Assembly: GCA_018814045.1 (NCBI GenBank)
Contig: JAHJAR010000227.1
Span: 1 to 36,057 of the forward strand
DNA: 36,057 nucleotides
From: Planctomycetota bacterium
Lineage (GTDB): Bacteria > Planctomycetota > Phycisphaerae > UBA1845 > Fen-1342
Direction of reading: 5' to 3'
Part shown: positions 16,421 through 24,615 of the stretch, piece by piece
Numbering within the stretch: position 1 is the stretch's first letter
How the letters are laid out: every line of letters begins with the position of its first letter
Position numbers and translations under genes: made by a program
Notes under the pieces: generated by a model
The model's database searches: none
Seen by the model: the letters and a program-made list of their open reading frames with translations, nothing else
What the model was told of the DNA's origin: nothing

Positions 16421-17590
16421 CTAGTCACCCACGCCGTAGAGCAAGTACACCTCGCCAGCCCGAGCGCGGTTGCGTGGGGAAGCCGATACGGAACCGAGCA
16501 GCAGATCACCACGCCCATCGCCATCGATGTCAGAGGCGCCCGAAATACCGAAGCTGCGGTCGCCTTGCTCGCCCAGGCCGGCCCCGAGGAAGTCCCCGCT
16601 GTTGCGTCCGATGAATATGGCGCCCGACAACTGCTCCGTGCCCACCAGCGAGAGGGAGATCTCGCCCCGCAGGTTCGGCGAACCGTAGATGAGATAAACC
16701 ACACCACAATGCGTCCGGTCGATTTCGATCGTGCCGTCCGCGTCGATATCGAGGTGAATCGAGCGATCCGGAGCGGCGATCAGGATGTCGCCGTTACCGT
16801 CACCGTCCACATCGCCCGCACCCGCAACGCGGGCCCCGGCGAGATCACCCTCGTCCTCGCCGACAAAGATGACGCCCAGCCCACGGCTGGGGATTTCATC
16901 AAACGGGATCTCCTCCTGAGTGAGGTTGATCACGTCGCGTGAGCCGAAGAAGACCGCCGCCCCGCCCTTGCGGCCATTGACGAATGGCGAACCAATAACG
17001 ACGTCGGAAATGCCATCGCCATTGAAGTCGCCGGCGCTGGCCTGCGAATGGCCGAGGCGATCGCCGGGTGCGCCGATCACGCGGATGCCGTCGAAGACCC
17101 GAGAGGTCTGCGAGGACGATGAGTCCATGGGCAGGCCCAGCTCCTCGAGGGCCAGCTCGGAGCCCACAACCAGCGGGGGCAACCGCCCAATCGTCAGGAA
17201 CGTTGCTCCAGCGCCATTGTTGCTTAGCGGGCTTCCCACCAGGATGTCCGCCAGACCGTCGGCGTTGAAGTCCTCGATGGCCACCGCGTTACCCACGCTG
17301 GCTCCAGCGAACCCGCCGTAGATCCGCGCGGTGCGTTCCCAATCGGGCACGCGGTCGTTGATCACCCGAGTACATGGCTCGCCGTCGTCCGGATCGACCC
17401 AGTAACCGGGGCTGTAGACGCTGTCGTCGAGAACGTAGTGGTACGGGCCGCCATGAGGCAGAGAATCGAGTTCCGTATTCCAGAGCCAGAAACCGCGCGC
17501 CTGGTAGTAGACGCTCACAACTCCCGCACCCGGCAGACTGCGACCGATGTTGGTGTTGGTCTGCGGGTCACGGCCGGGGACAGAGATCAC
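16421..17590 (-). CDS. FG-GAP propeller lipoprotein, 3' part after in-frame stop
   Basis: This frame is the exact continuation of the gene at 17633-19171: it is in the same phase and is separated only by one TGA at 17635-17633. Reading from the stop gives ALADPSGSLDCSGLVISVPG, completing the interrupted propeller blade. Four clear FG-GAP calcium-type blades follow: DFNADGLADILVG, DFNGDGISDVVIG, DVDGDGNGDILIA and DIDGDGRGDLLLG. It ends VYLLYGVGD. A GTG at 17590 could start a separate polypeptide, but no ribosome binding site or signal peptide supports this, and such a protein would hold only an incomplete propeller. I read it as part of one gene of about 929 codons (or 916 from the inner start). 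Confidence 0.8.
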   Translation of the reverse strand: MISVPGRDPQTNTNIGRSLPGAGVVSVYYQARGFWLWNTELDSLPHGGPYHYVLDDSVYSPGYWVDPDDGEPCTRVINDRVPDWERTARIYGGFAGASVGNAVAIEDFNADGLADILVGSPLSNNGAGATFLTIGRLPPLVVGSELALEELGLPMDSSSSQTSRVFDGIRVIGAPGDRLGHSQASAGDFNGDGISDVVIGSPFVNGRKGGAAVFFGSRDVINLTQEEIPFDEIPSRGLGVIFVGEDEGDLAGARVAGAGDVDGDGNGDILIAAPDRSIHLDIDADGTIEIDRTHCGVVYLIYGSPNLRGEISLSLVGTEQLSGAIFIGRNSGDFLGAGLGEQGDRSFGISGASDIDGDGRGDLLLGSVSASPRNRARAGEVYLLYGVGD

Positions 17591-17632
17591 CAGACCAGAG
17601 CAATCGAGCGAACCGCTCGGATCGGCGAGCGC

Positions 17633-19171
17633 TCACGTGAACCCGGCGTAGAACGGGTAAACGGAGACCGTCTCACCACACTGGTCGCCAAAACCAACCG
17701 TCGAGAGACGCGCTCCCAAACGGGCGGGCGAAACGATTGAGCCATAGTGAATGTGGAACAGAGTCGACCCGGACGCCGAGGTCGGCGCCTTCGGACCGTA
17801 GAAACCCTCGGGGCAAGCCGTGTCGGTCCCGTTGGCGGGGATCGGCACGGTCCCGAAGTCTCCCAGACGGAAGACGTTCTGACCAGCGAAGCCGCCCAAG
17901 GCAGAGCCGGCTGCAATTACAACCGCACCGGTGCGGAAGTACCCACCCTGCTCCAGGTAACTGCTGGGCGCCGAGTCGGTGAAGGGAATCCCGAAGGCGA
18001 ACTCGCGCACGCCATCGTTGTCCCAGTCCGTCATTACCGCAAAGCTGGTAATCCCGCGGCTGGGGCGGATGGGGTCGGGAACTTCGGGGACGCCGCCGTA
18101 GATGTCGCCGCGGAAGAGCGTGCCAGTCGAATTGAGGTTGAGCACGCCGCTAAAACGCTGACGTCGCCCGTAAACCAGGTAGCCTTCGCCCACGCCGGTG
18201 CGCTGATAGTTGACCAGGTAGTCGGGCTTCCCGAACTGCGCCAGGAAGAACATGTCGCCAAAGCCGTCGCCATCGATATCCTGGGCCGAGGTCACGAAGC
18301 TGCCGGCGTTGTCGCGCGGATTGAAGCCCTCGAAGACCGCACCCTGGATGCCGGATTGGGGCAGATGCATGTCGCGCAGGTCGATCGCACCGGCCAAACG
18401 CGAGCGCAGCCGGATCGACGGCGGGGCATAGAAGGAGAATGTATCGACGCCGTCGCTGACCAGCGCCAGAATTCGATAGGTGCCCGGTTCGAAGGCGGCG
18501 GTGGGGAAATCGAAGGTGAAGCTGTCGCCGGTCTGCGAGTTGCTCTCACGTAAGAGGATCTCGTTCCCGTTGGCGGCGCCGTCAGGATCCAGGTAGATGC
18601 GCACGGTGACAACGCTATCCGGGTCGCTCAACTCCCAGGCCACGAAGAAGGTGGGGTTGAGCGCTTCGGTACGGTCGAACACTTCGTTCTGGCGCGGCGA
18701 GGTGAAGAACAACTGTGGCCGCTGGTTGACCGTCACGCGCCCGGGGGCGTAGTCGTAGGCGACGATCACGTCGACCTCGCGCATCACGACCCCGATGAAG
18801 TAATCGCCGGCCTCGAGCGTGGTCGTGTCCAGCAGCACCGTGGTCTCGGTCAGGTCGAGATTGCCCTCGGCCACGATCTCGTTGTTGTTGTCCGGGTCGA
18901 GGTCCAGATCAACGATCACGTCGACCACGGCAAAACGGGTCGTGCCCACGGCGCGCCAGTTCACCTCCACCGGTGTGCCGCCCGCGATGGACAGGTCGCT
19001 GACCGGCGAGAGTACGTCGACCACGGCCACCATACCCAGACTGGCCGAGTCGCCGGTTCCGCCCGCAACATATTCCAGGGGCGGCAGGTCGCCGCTCTGC
19101 GGGCAGCCAGCCAGTTGCAGCATGGCTGCCAATCCCAGGACCGCTGTAAGAAGACCTCGCATTCGTTTCAT
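17633..19171 (-). CDS. FG-GAP propeller lipoprotein, 5' part up to in-frame TGA
   Basis: The start at 19171 gives a compact lipoprotein signal, MKRMRGLLTAVLGLAAMLQL, ending AGC; an ATG at 19210 with GGAGG twelve bases upstream would add 13 residues. After the lipid anchor come two beta-sandwich domains (about residues 40-140 and 145-255) of the kind found in surface glycoproteins. Then the first FG-GAP blades follow, with DIDGDGFGD and DWDNDGVREFAFG. A third blade begins GARLSTVGFGD and is cut after YPFYAGFT by TGA. The remaining blades follow in the same frame at 16421-17632, giving seven in total, the number needed for an integrin-alpha-like propeller. The protein should sit on the membrane surface and bind partners with calcium. 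It is either a recent nonsense mutant, a recoded gene or a sequence error. Confidence 0.85.
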   Translation of the reverse strand: MKRMRGLLTAVLGLAAMLQLAGCPQSGDLPPLEYVAGGTGDSASLGMVAVVDVLSPVSDLSIAGGTPVEVNWRAVGTTRFAVVDVIVDLDLDPDNNNEIVAEGNLDLTETTVLLDTTTLEAGDYFIGVVMREVDVIVAYDYAPGRVTVNQRPQLFFTSPRQNEVFDRTEALNPTFFVAWELSDPDSVVTVRIYLDPDGAANGNEILLRESNSQTGDSFTFDFPTAAFEPGTYRILALVSDGVDTFSFYAPPSIRLRSRLAGAIDLRDMHLPQSGIQGAVFEGFNPRDNAGSFVTSAQDIDGDGFGDMFFLAQFGKPDYLVNYQRTGVGEGYLVYGRRQRFSGVLNLNSTGTLFRGDIYGGVPEVPDPIRPSRGITSFAVMTDWDNDGVREFAFGIPFTDSAPSSYLEQGGYFRTGAVVIAAGSALGGFAGQNVFRLGDFGTVPIPANGTDTACPEGFYGPKAPTSASGSTLFHIHYGSIVSPARLGARLSTVGFGDQCGETVSVYPFYAGFT

Positions 19172-19213
19172 CGGATACCCCAACGGCCGGTAGTTGCACT
19201 CGCTGCGCATGGT

Positions 19214-19750
19214 TTAGGGCGCCTCCGCGCGCTGGATAAACGCGAAGACCTGATAACCCGAGGCTGTCGCGGACGACGTACGTACGCTGAACGTGATGCG
19301 GTCACCGCACTCGTAGTTGACTCCGTCCTTGAGCAAAACGCCAAACGGCTCCACCTCGACGAACGGATCGTTCGGGCCCTGGTTGCCCAGCCGGACGGCG
19401 GCGCCTATGGCGCTCAGGTTGCCCACGTCCCCGAGCGTGATTTCCTCGACCGGGCAGATCAACACCTCACCCAATTCGCTCCCGTTGGGGATCGTGAACA
19501 GCCGTTCATCCACAACGTCGCTCTTCACGCGCCAGGAGAGCTGCGCGTCGATCCAACGCCCGGTGTGATTCTCGATCAGCACCAGGACGGCGGGGGCATC
19601 CCCGGGAACGCTCGCGGCCGACGTTCCCAGACCCAACACGTCCGAGAGGAACTCCGGGTTGAAACTGGCTGTAATCGGCGAACCCACACAGCCGCCCAGC
19701 GCCAGGGCGATGGCCAGCAAGCCGGCCCAGCGACAACACGAAGAAATCAT
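19214..19750 (-). CDS. Small lipoprotein, paralogue B of the cluster
   Basis: About 178 residues from the ATG at 19750, which has GGAG nine bases upstream. The signal peptide ends LALGGC. The mature protein begins VGSPITASFNPEFLSDVLGLG and has a beta-rich domain with VLIENHTGRW, a CP pair (VLICPVEEITLGDVGN) and the final block GVNYECGDRITFSV. The same order of features is seen in the neighbour at 19774-20337, so the two arose by duplication. Two cysteines in the mature part could form a disulfide. Function is unknown. It ends only a few bases before the possible outer start of the propeller gene, which suggests one transcript. Confidence 0.8.
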   Translation of the reverse strand: MISSCCRWAGLLAIALALGGCVGSPITASFNPEFLSDVLGLGTSAASVPGDAPAVLVLIENHTGRWIDAQLSWRVKSDVVDERLFTIPNGSELGEVLICPVEEITLGDVGNLSAIGAAVRLGNQGPNDPFVEVEPFGVLLKDGVNYECGDRITFSVRTSSATASGYQVFAFIQRAEAP

Positions 19751-19773
19751 CAAGCCACGCTCCTCATACCAAC

Positions 19774-20337
19774 TCAACGCCCGGGGATCACACGGATCCG
19801 GAACGCATACTGGTTTTGTTGGTTGTCTGCAGTGCCAGTGGTCGTCTGGTAGAGTTGAACGTCAATCAGGTCACCACAAACGAAATCGACGCCCGCGATC
19901 AACGGCGCCCCCGCGTACTCCACCGTGCTCTCCGCCTGAGCGTCCTGACCCGCCGTGACGGCGGTCAGCACGGCCCCAGTGGTGTTTGCGCTGAAATTAT
20001 CATCGACTTCGCCGAACGAAAGTAATTCAAACGGGCAGGGGACGGGCTCGCTGCTCATGTCGCCCGGGAACACATCAGAGAAGATCTCGTCCACGCCGGC
20101 TCGCAAATCGGTGGCATCGACCGCGAAATAGAGGTGAAACCGCGCCTGCTGGTCGGTCTCGTTGCTGAATGCCACGACCACGAAGCCGCTTTGTCCGATG
20201 ATGGTGGTCGCATCAAGCCCGAGTTGTTCGAAGAACGCCGGGTTGACCAGGTCTGCCGCCACCACACAACCGCCCAGCGGCACCAGCAGCAGGGCTCCGG
20301 CCAGCGCCGCGAGTACGTGAAGAGTGCTACGCCTCAT
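19774..20337 (-). CDS. Small lipoprotein, paralogue A of the cluster
   Basis: About 187 residues from the ATG at 20337, which is preceded by GGAGGTTTGCG, a strong ribosome binding site; longer in-frame starts lack a signal peptide. The lipobox is PLGGC. The mature part opens VVAADLVNPAFFEQLGLD, then a beta-rich domain with FSNETDQQARFHLYF, VPCPFELLSFGEVDDN and GVDFVCGDLIDVQL. It shares the NPxF / CP / GVxxxCGD layout with the next gene. It is the first gene of the minus-strand surface cluster. No enzyme motif is visible. Shared layout and signal suggest both sit in the same membrane, perhaps as partners of the propeller protein. Confidence 0.8.
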   Translation of the reverse strand: MRRSTLHVLAALAGALLLVPLGGCVVAADLVNPAFFEQLGLDATTIIGQSGFVVVAFSNETDQQARFHLYFAVDATDLRAGVDEIFSDVFPGDMSSEPVPCPFELLSFGEVDDNFSANTTGAVLTAVTAGQDAQAESTVEYAGAPLIAGVDFVCGDLIDVQLYQTTTGTADNQQNQYAFRIRVIPGR

Positions 20338-20621
20338 CGCAAACCTCCACTCAGGCTGAACCACGAGCCGCGTGACAACCTCCGCCGGAAACCCGCCGCC
20401 TCGGTCCGCCACGGTCGCGACTGCTTGCCAGGATGTACCGTGAAACGGTGCGTGCGGCAAGCTGAAAACCGCTCACCGGATCGGAACGCCCGATCCGCCA
20501 GTATTGTGGAACATCAGCCAAGTTCCAGGGTGTCTTGCGGGCGCCCATGCAATCGCCGCAGGGCACCCTTTGTAAGTCTATTCCAAGACGGAACATACGG
20601 CAATCCCGCTCCGCCGCTGCA

Positions 20622-21146
20622 TCAGAACTTCATCAGGCTGAAGACGGGACAATCCGCCAACAGCGCCCGCCCGTTCAACTCGGTCAGCTCGATCAGGACC
20701 GCGACGCCGACCACGTTCGCGTCCAGCTCGCGCACCAGACGGCAACACGCTGCCAACGTCCCCCCCGTCGCCAGCAGATCGTCCACGATAAGCACCGACT
20801 GACCGGGCCGCAGTGCGTCTTCGTGGATCTCCAGCGCGTCGATCCCGTATTCCAACGCGTACTCTTGCTTCCTGGTGCGCGCCGGCAGTTTCCCGGGCTT
20901 CCGCACCGGTACGAATCCGGCCGAAAGTGCCACCGCCACCGCCGTCCCGAAAATGAAGCCACGCGACTCCGCACCGATCACGACCTCGATGCCCTTTCCG
21001 CGGAACGGATCGGTCATCAACTCGACCGCCTGCCTCAGTCCGGCCGGGTCGGCCAGCAGCGGCGTGATGTCCTTGAACACAATCCCTGGCTGCGGAAAGT
21101 CCGGGACATCCCGGATAAGCCGTTGGAGATCAGCCGCACCGGGCAT
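20622..21146 (-). CDS. apt: Adenine phosphoribosyltransferase
   Basis: A 174-residue purine-salvage enzyme that converts adenine and PRPP to AMP in the cytoplasm. The PRPP-binding motif is VLIVDDLLATGGT at about 118-130. Other family blocks are IRDVPDFPQPGIVFKDITPLL, GAESRGFIFG and VRKPGKLP. The length is normal. I prefer the ATG at 21146 (MPGAADLQRL), which has a GAGAGG upstream; a TTG at 21173 would add nine residues. The gene stands alone: 284 bases separate it from the lipoprotein cluster downstream, in which I see only a few short inverted repeats and no gene. Confidence 0.95.
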   Translation of the reverse strand: MPGAADLQRLIRDVPDFPQPGIVFKDITPLLADPAGLRQAVELMTDPFRGKGIEVVIGAESRGFIFGTAVAVALSAGFVPVRKPGKLPARTRKQEYALEYGIDALEIHEDALRPGQSVLIVDDLLATGGTLAACCRLVRELDANVVGVAVLIELTELNGRALLADCPVFSLMKF

Positions 21147-21173
21147 CTCTAGAATAGCCTCTCGCGCTGTCAA

Positions 21174-21560
21174 TTACCCACTCGAAAACGCTGGAAGAGC
21201 ACCCGCGAGCGCGGCGTAGCCGGATCACGGGCCACTCTGCCCGCGCGCCGATAACAACTCGCCACCGCCACTGCGCTGGGCCACGCCTTGCCGCCGGCAA
21301 TCACCAATCCGCATGCTAGTGGGGGAAGCGCTGGCCCGCAAGGCCGCTGGGCGTCTCGACGCCGCCGCGCGCGGCAGAGGACTCGCGCGGGCTGCATTTC
21401 TTGCTTCCGCTGACGGGTAAGCGCGACCCCGGCTTGAATCCAGCCTGCCGGAAAACCGATAGCTTCAACACGTGCTCAATGTGACCACTCCGCGCACCGG
21501 GCGCGCGAATCACGAGCAGACACGTATTATCGGCCGCTAATCGCTGCCTGCGAGGACGAA
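21174..21560. other. 387-base stretch without a supportable gene
   Basis: Several short frames cross this region but none has a ribosome binding site together with protein-like composition. The bases GGCTTGAATCCAGCC near 21430 resemble a T-arm but the loop lacks the invariant C, and no acceptor or anticodon arm fits. A structured RNA cannot be excluded. Confidence 0.4.
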
Positions 21561-21734
21561 GTGTCGACCTGGATGCTGACGATTGTCGCGGTGGGGACCG
21601 CTGCCGGTCTCCTCGTCGTGCACTCGTTTGGAAAAACGCGCAGCGCAGCCCTGAGCATGCTCGACGAGTACCGCAAGATGCTGGCGGACGCGCGAGAGAC
21701 CAAGGCGAAAGAGGCCGAGAAGGACGAGCACTAG
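21561..21734 (+). CDS. 57-residue single-span membrane protein
   Basis: A small gene starting with GTG at 21561, five bases after GAGG. It encodes one hydrophobic span (WMLTIVAVGTAAGLLVV, about residues 4-20), then HSFGKTR and a highly charged amphipathic helix (SMLDEYRKMLADARETK, ending EAEKDEH). The sequence is strongly protein-like in this frame and codon use agrees with the neighbouring genes. Topology is predicted as an N-terminal anchor with a cytoplasmic Lys/Glu-rich tail. I do not recognise a family. It stands alone, converging with the YjbQ gene downstream. Confidence 0.6.
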   Translation: MSTWMLTIVAVGTAAGLLVVHSFGKTRSAALSMLDEYRKMLADARETKAKEAEKDEH

Positions 21735-21827
21735 CCCCCGGCTGAGGCAGGCAGACTCAACCGCTGGCAGCCCGGGGTGGGATTTCGCAGACGCTCTGGG
21801 CGCGGTGAGTGCGGTTCTGCCCCGGCG

Positions 21828-22235
21828 TCACGCGCCAATGTGAACCAGGTAGCGGCGGCTGCCTCCGCCGTGGCGGTGTTCCCACACATAGACGCCCTGC
21901 CAGGTTCCGAGGCCGAGGCGGCCGTTGGCGATTGGGATCGAGAGTGTGGTAGCGGTCAGGGCCGCCTTGATGTGCGCGGGCATGTCGTCCGGGCCTTCTG
22001 CCGTGTGCGTGTACAGGGGGTCGTCTTCCGCCACGAGACGGTCGAGCCAGCGCTCAAGGTCACGCCGGGCAGACGGGTCAGCATTCTCCTGGATGGTCAG
22101 GCTGGCGGATGTGTGCTGGATCAGGACCGTACACAACCCGTCCTGAACGCCGGACTCACGCACCAGCGCCTGCAATTCGGCAGTAATCTCGTGCAGCCCG
22201 GGAGCGCGGGTCTGAAGTCGGATCTGGCGTGTCAT
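21828..22235 (-). CDS. YjbQ/UPF0047 family protein (first copy)
   Basis: A 135-residue protein with all conserved blocks of the YjbQ family: HTSASLTIQENADPSARRDLE, GPDDMPAHIKAALT and GRLGLGTWQGVYVWEHR. Members form trimers with a metal-binding pocket of conserved His residues; the E. coli and related proteins have weak thiamine-phosphate synthase activity, but their main role is unclear. The length is typical. The ATG has AAGG eight bases upstream. A second, clearly diverged member lies at 31107-31526. Confidence 0.92.
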   Translation of the reverse strand: MTRQIRLQTRAPGLHEITAELQALVRESGVQDGLCTVLIQHTSASLTIQENADPSARRDLERWLDRLVAEDDPLYTHTAEGPDDMPAHIKAALTATTLSIPIANGRLGLGTWQGVYVWEHRHGGGSRRYLVHIGA

Positions 22236-22539
22236 GCATCATGCCTTTGTGGCAGGGGCGGCCCCGGTATTAGCGCGGGATCTGGGCGTCAACTGCCGTC
22301 AGAGTACACACACGCAACGCCGCGTTCCAGAGGTCGCCGCGGTGGGGAGCATCCGGCGTCGCTGGCGCCGAACGTCGGTGGCTTGCGCGGACGATGGCGC
22401 TCCCGCCGCTGGGGTCAATTGCGACGCGGCTCGGCCGCTTCCGCGGGCGCCCCGTTCACGGTCCCGGGCGGTCTTGACGCTCCGCGCGACGGACGCTACG
22501 GTCCGGAGTCTTGTCTCCACTTGCCCTGGAGCGAATGGA
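22236..22539. other. Divergent intergenic region before etfB
   Basis: A 304-base gap between the YjbQ gene (minus) and etfB (plus). The etfB frame stays open upstream through it, but that stretch is Arg/Ala/Pro-rich and unlike any Etf N-terminus. No clear promoter box or repeat was found, though the etf operon promoter should be here. Confidence 0.45.
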
Positions 22540-23454
22540 ATGGCGTACGACAGCATTGTCTGTGTCAAGCAGGTACCCGACACATCGAACATCACCGGCG
22601 AGGCGATGAAGGCCGATGGTACGGTGAATCGGGCCGCCTTGTCGGCCATCTTCAACCCCGACGACCTACACGCGCTGGAGATGGCGTTGCAGGTACGCGA
22701 TGAACACGGCGGAACGGTGACGGTCATCACGATGGGCCCACCCAAGGCGGCGGACGTCTTGCGTGACTGCCTGTTCCGCGGGGCCGACCGCGTGATCATG
22801 CTCACCGATCGACGGGCCGCGGCGAGCGATACGCTGGCGACAAGCTACATCCTCAGCCAGGCCATCCGGACTATCGGCAAGTACGATCTCGTGTTTTGCG
22901 GGCGGCAGGCCATCGATGGGGACACGGCGCAGGTCGGGCCCCAGTGCGCGGAGAAGCTGAGGATCACGCAGGTGACCCACCTGGAACGCATTGAGCAACT
23001 GCGCGACCGCGTGGCGCGCCTGCGGCGCAACGTAGGAAACGGATGGGAAGTCGTCGAGGCGACGTTGCCCGTTCTGGTAACAGTGTTGGGAGAGGCCAAC
23101 GAACCCCGGCCGCCGGCCGCGAAGCGGGTCATGAAGTACAAGCGCGCCCGCGTAAAACTCGAGCTGGCGGCGGCGGTGGCGACGGATGCGCCCGCGGCCT
23201 CCGCAGACGAGCAGGAAACCGAAGTGGAACGCCGGGCCGAGCGGCTACGGGCGCGCGGCCTGATGATGGAACAGTGGAACCTGGACGACATTCAGGCCGA
23301 CCTGGCCTGGTGCGGACTGGCCGGGTCACCGACCAAGGTCCACCGCGTGCAGTCGATCGTGCTGACGAAGGAAGGCTATACGGAAGTGCCGCCGACGGAG
23401 GCCGGTATTCGCCAGATGATTCACGAGTTGGTGGTAGATCACACGTTGGGATAG
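22540..23454 (+). CDS. etfB: Electron transfer flavoprotein beta subunit
   Basis: A 304-residue EtfB, the smaller half of the heterodimer that accepts electrons from acyl-CoA dehydrogenases. The N-terminus MAYDSIVCVKQVPDTSNI and the block GRQAIDGDTAQVGPQ near 122-136 are diagnostic; the latter lines the AMP/second-flavin site. The preceding segment SDTLATSYILSQAI is the form I associate with anaerobe-type, often bifurcating, EtfB proteins, in which a second FAD replaces AMP. A hydrophilic Ala/Glu insertion lies at about 210-250. The ATG at 22540 has GGAG upstream. The gene starts a plus-strand unit with etfA 18 bases behind it. Confidence 0.93.
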   Translation: MAYDSIVCVKQVPDTSNITGEAMKADGTVNRAALSAIFNPDDLHALEMALQVRDEHGGTVTVITMGPPKAADVLRDCLFRGADRVIMLTDRRAAASDTLATSYILSQAIRTIGKYDLVFCGRQAIDGDTAQVGPQCAEKLRITQVTHLERIEQLRDRVARLRRNVGNGWEVVEATLPVLVTVLGEANEPRPPAAKRVMKYKRARVKLELAAAVATDAPAASADEQETEVERRAERLRARGLMMEQWNLDDIQADLAWCGLAGSPTKVHRVQSIVLTKEGYTEVPPTEAGIRQMIHELVVDHTLG

Positions 23455-23472
23455 ACGCGGCCGGGAGGCAGC

Positions 23473-24501
23473 ATGATCGAGCCGAATCGCGCGGGCGAGG
23501 TCTGGGTCTACGCGGAGCAGGAGGACGGCACGCCGCACGATGTGTCGCTGGAGTTGTGCGGTCGGGCGCAGGAACTGGCCGAACGACTCGGCGTACGGGT
23601 AGGTGTGGTTCTGGCGGGATGTCGGGTGCGCGAGCTGGCCGGGCGCTACATCGCGCTCGGTGCCGACCGGGTCTATCTGGTTGAGGACGACCGTCTGGCG
23701 CACTACCAGACGCAGCCGTACGCGCGGGTGCTGTGCACGTTGATCGAGAAGCATCGACCGCAGATCGTGCTGTTCGGTGCAACGGTGATGGGCCGCGACC
23801 TGGCTCCGCGGGTCGCCTCGCAAATGCGGGCCGGGTTGACGGCCGACTGCACGGACCTGGAGATCGCCGACGTCAAGGATCCGGGCTCGAAGACGGTGCA
23901 CAAGAATCTGCTGTTGCAGATTCGGCCGGCTTTCGGCGGAAATATCATCGCCACGATCGTGAACTACGACCGCTGGCCGCAGATGGCCACGATCCGCGAG
24001 GGCGTCATGTCCCTGAAGCAGCCGGATTTGCAGCGGCCGGGCGAGGTGATCGACGAGCAGTTGGAGTTCGAGGAACAGGACTTCCCGTTGCGGCTGATCG
24101 AACGGCATCGCGAGGAACGCAAGGTCAATCTGAAGGGTGCCCGGACGATCGTCGCCGGCGGCGGCGGTGTCGGCAGCAAGGCCAATTTCCGGTTGATACG
24201 CGACCTGGCGGCGGCGATCGGCGGAGCGGTCGGCGCTTCCCGGGCGGCCGTGGACAGCGGCTACATCGATCACGCACACCAGGTGGGACAGACCGGTACC
24301 ACGGTGCGGCCGGCGCTGTATGTCGCCTGCGGTATCAGCGGCGCAGTGCAGCACCGGGCCGGGATGGAGGAATCGGCGAAGATCATCGCCATCAACAGCG
24401 ACCACGAAGCGCCGATTTTCTCGGTCGCCCATTACGGCATCGTCGGTGATCTGAACCAGGTGATTCCCGTGATGGTCAAGGCCATCAAAGAGCGTGCCTG
24501 A
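23473..24501 (+). CDS. etfA: Electron transfer flavoprotein alpha subunit
   Basis: A 342-residue EtfA. The C-terminal FAD-binding domain shows VGQTGTTVRPALYVACGISG, then QHRAGMEESAKIIAINSD and APIFSVAHYGIVGDL, all hallmarks of the family. GGGGVGSKANF lies at the domain border. There is no N-terminal ferredoxin-like extension of the sort seen in some anaerobe EtfA proteins. It pairs with EtfB to carry electrons between flavin dehydrogenases and either quinone-linked or ferredoxin-linked acceptors. The ATG is preceded by GGGAGG. A 114-base gap follows before the acyl-CoA dehydrogenase gene. Confidence 0.95.
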   Translation: MIEPNRAGEVWVYAEQEDGTPHDVSLELCGRAQELAERLGVRVGVVLAGCRVRELAGRYIALGADRVYLVEDDRLAHYQTQPYARVLCTLIEKHRPQIVLFGATVMGRDLAPRVASQMRAGLTADCTDLEIADVKDPGSKTVHKNLLLQIRPAFGGNIIATIVNYDRWPQMATIREGVMSLKQPDLQRPGEVIDEQLEFEEQDFPLRLIERHREERKVNLKGARTIVAGGGGVGSKANFRLIRDLAAAIGGAVGASRAAVDSGYIDHAHQVGQTGTTVRPALYVACGISGAVQHRAGMEESAKIIAINSDHEAPIFSVAHYGIVGDLNQVIPVMVKAIKERA

Positions 24502-24615
24502 GGCTGCCCACGAGACGGACTGAGTTTGACTGAGGACTGGCGAGTGACAAACGACCCGACCGACAGCGGAGTTGGCCGCAGGTGCGGCCCGTGGTGTGAC
24601 GGCGGGAGGTAAGCG

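Noticed and set aside
17600..17640. TGA at 17635-17633 as selenocysteine with a following GAGCG/CGCTC stem
   Set aside because: The protein is a calcium-type propeller with no redox site, and the short stem starts at the stop itself rather than at SECIS spacing.
21425..21450. T-arm-like bases suggesting a tRNA
   Set aside because: The loop lacks the invariant C and no acceptor, D or anticodon stem can be built around it.
22234..22539. N-terminal extension of EtfB in the same open frame
   Set aside because: The residues are unlike any Etf N-terminus, while MAYDSIVCVKQVPDT at 22540 is the normal family start with a ribosome binding site.
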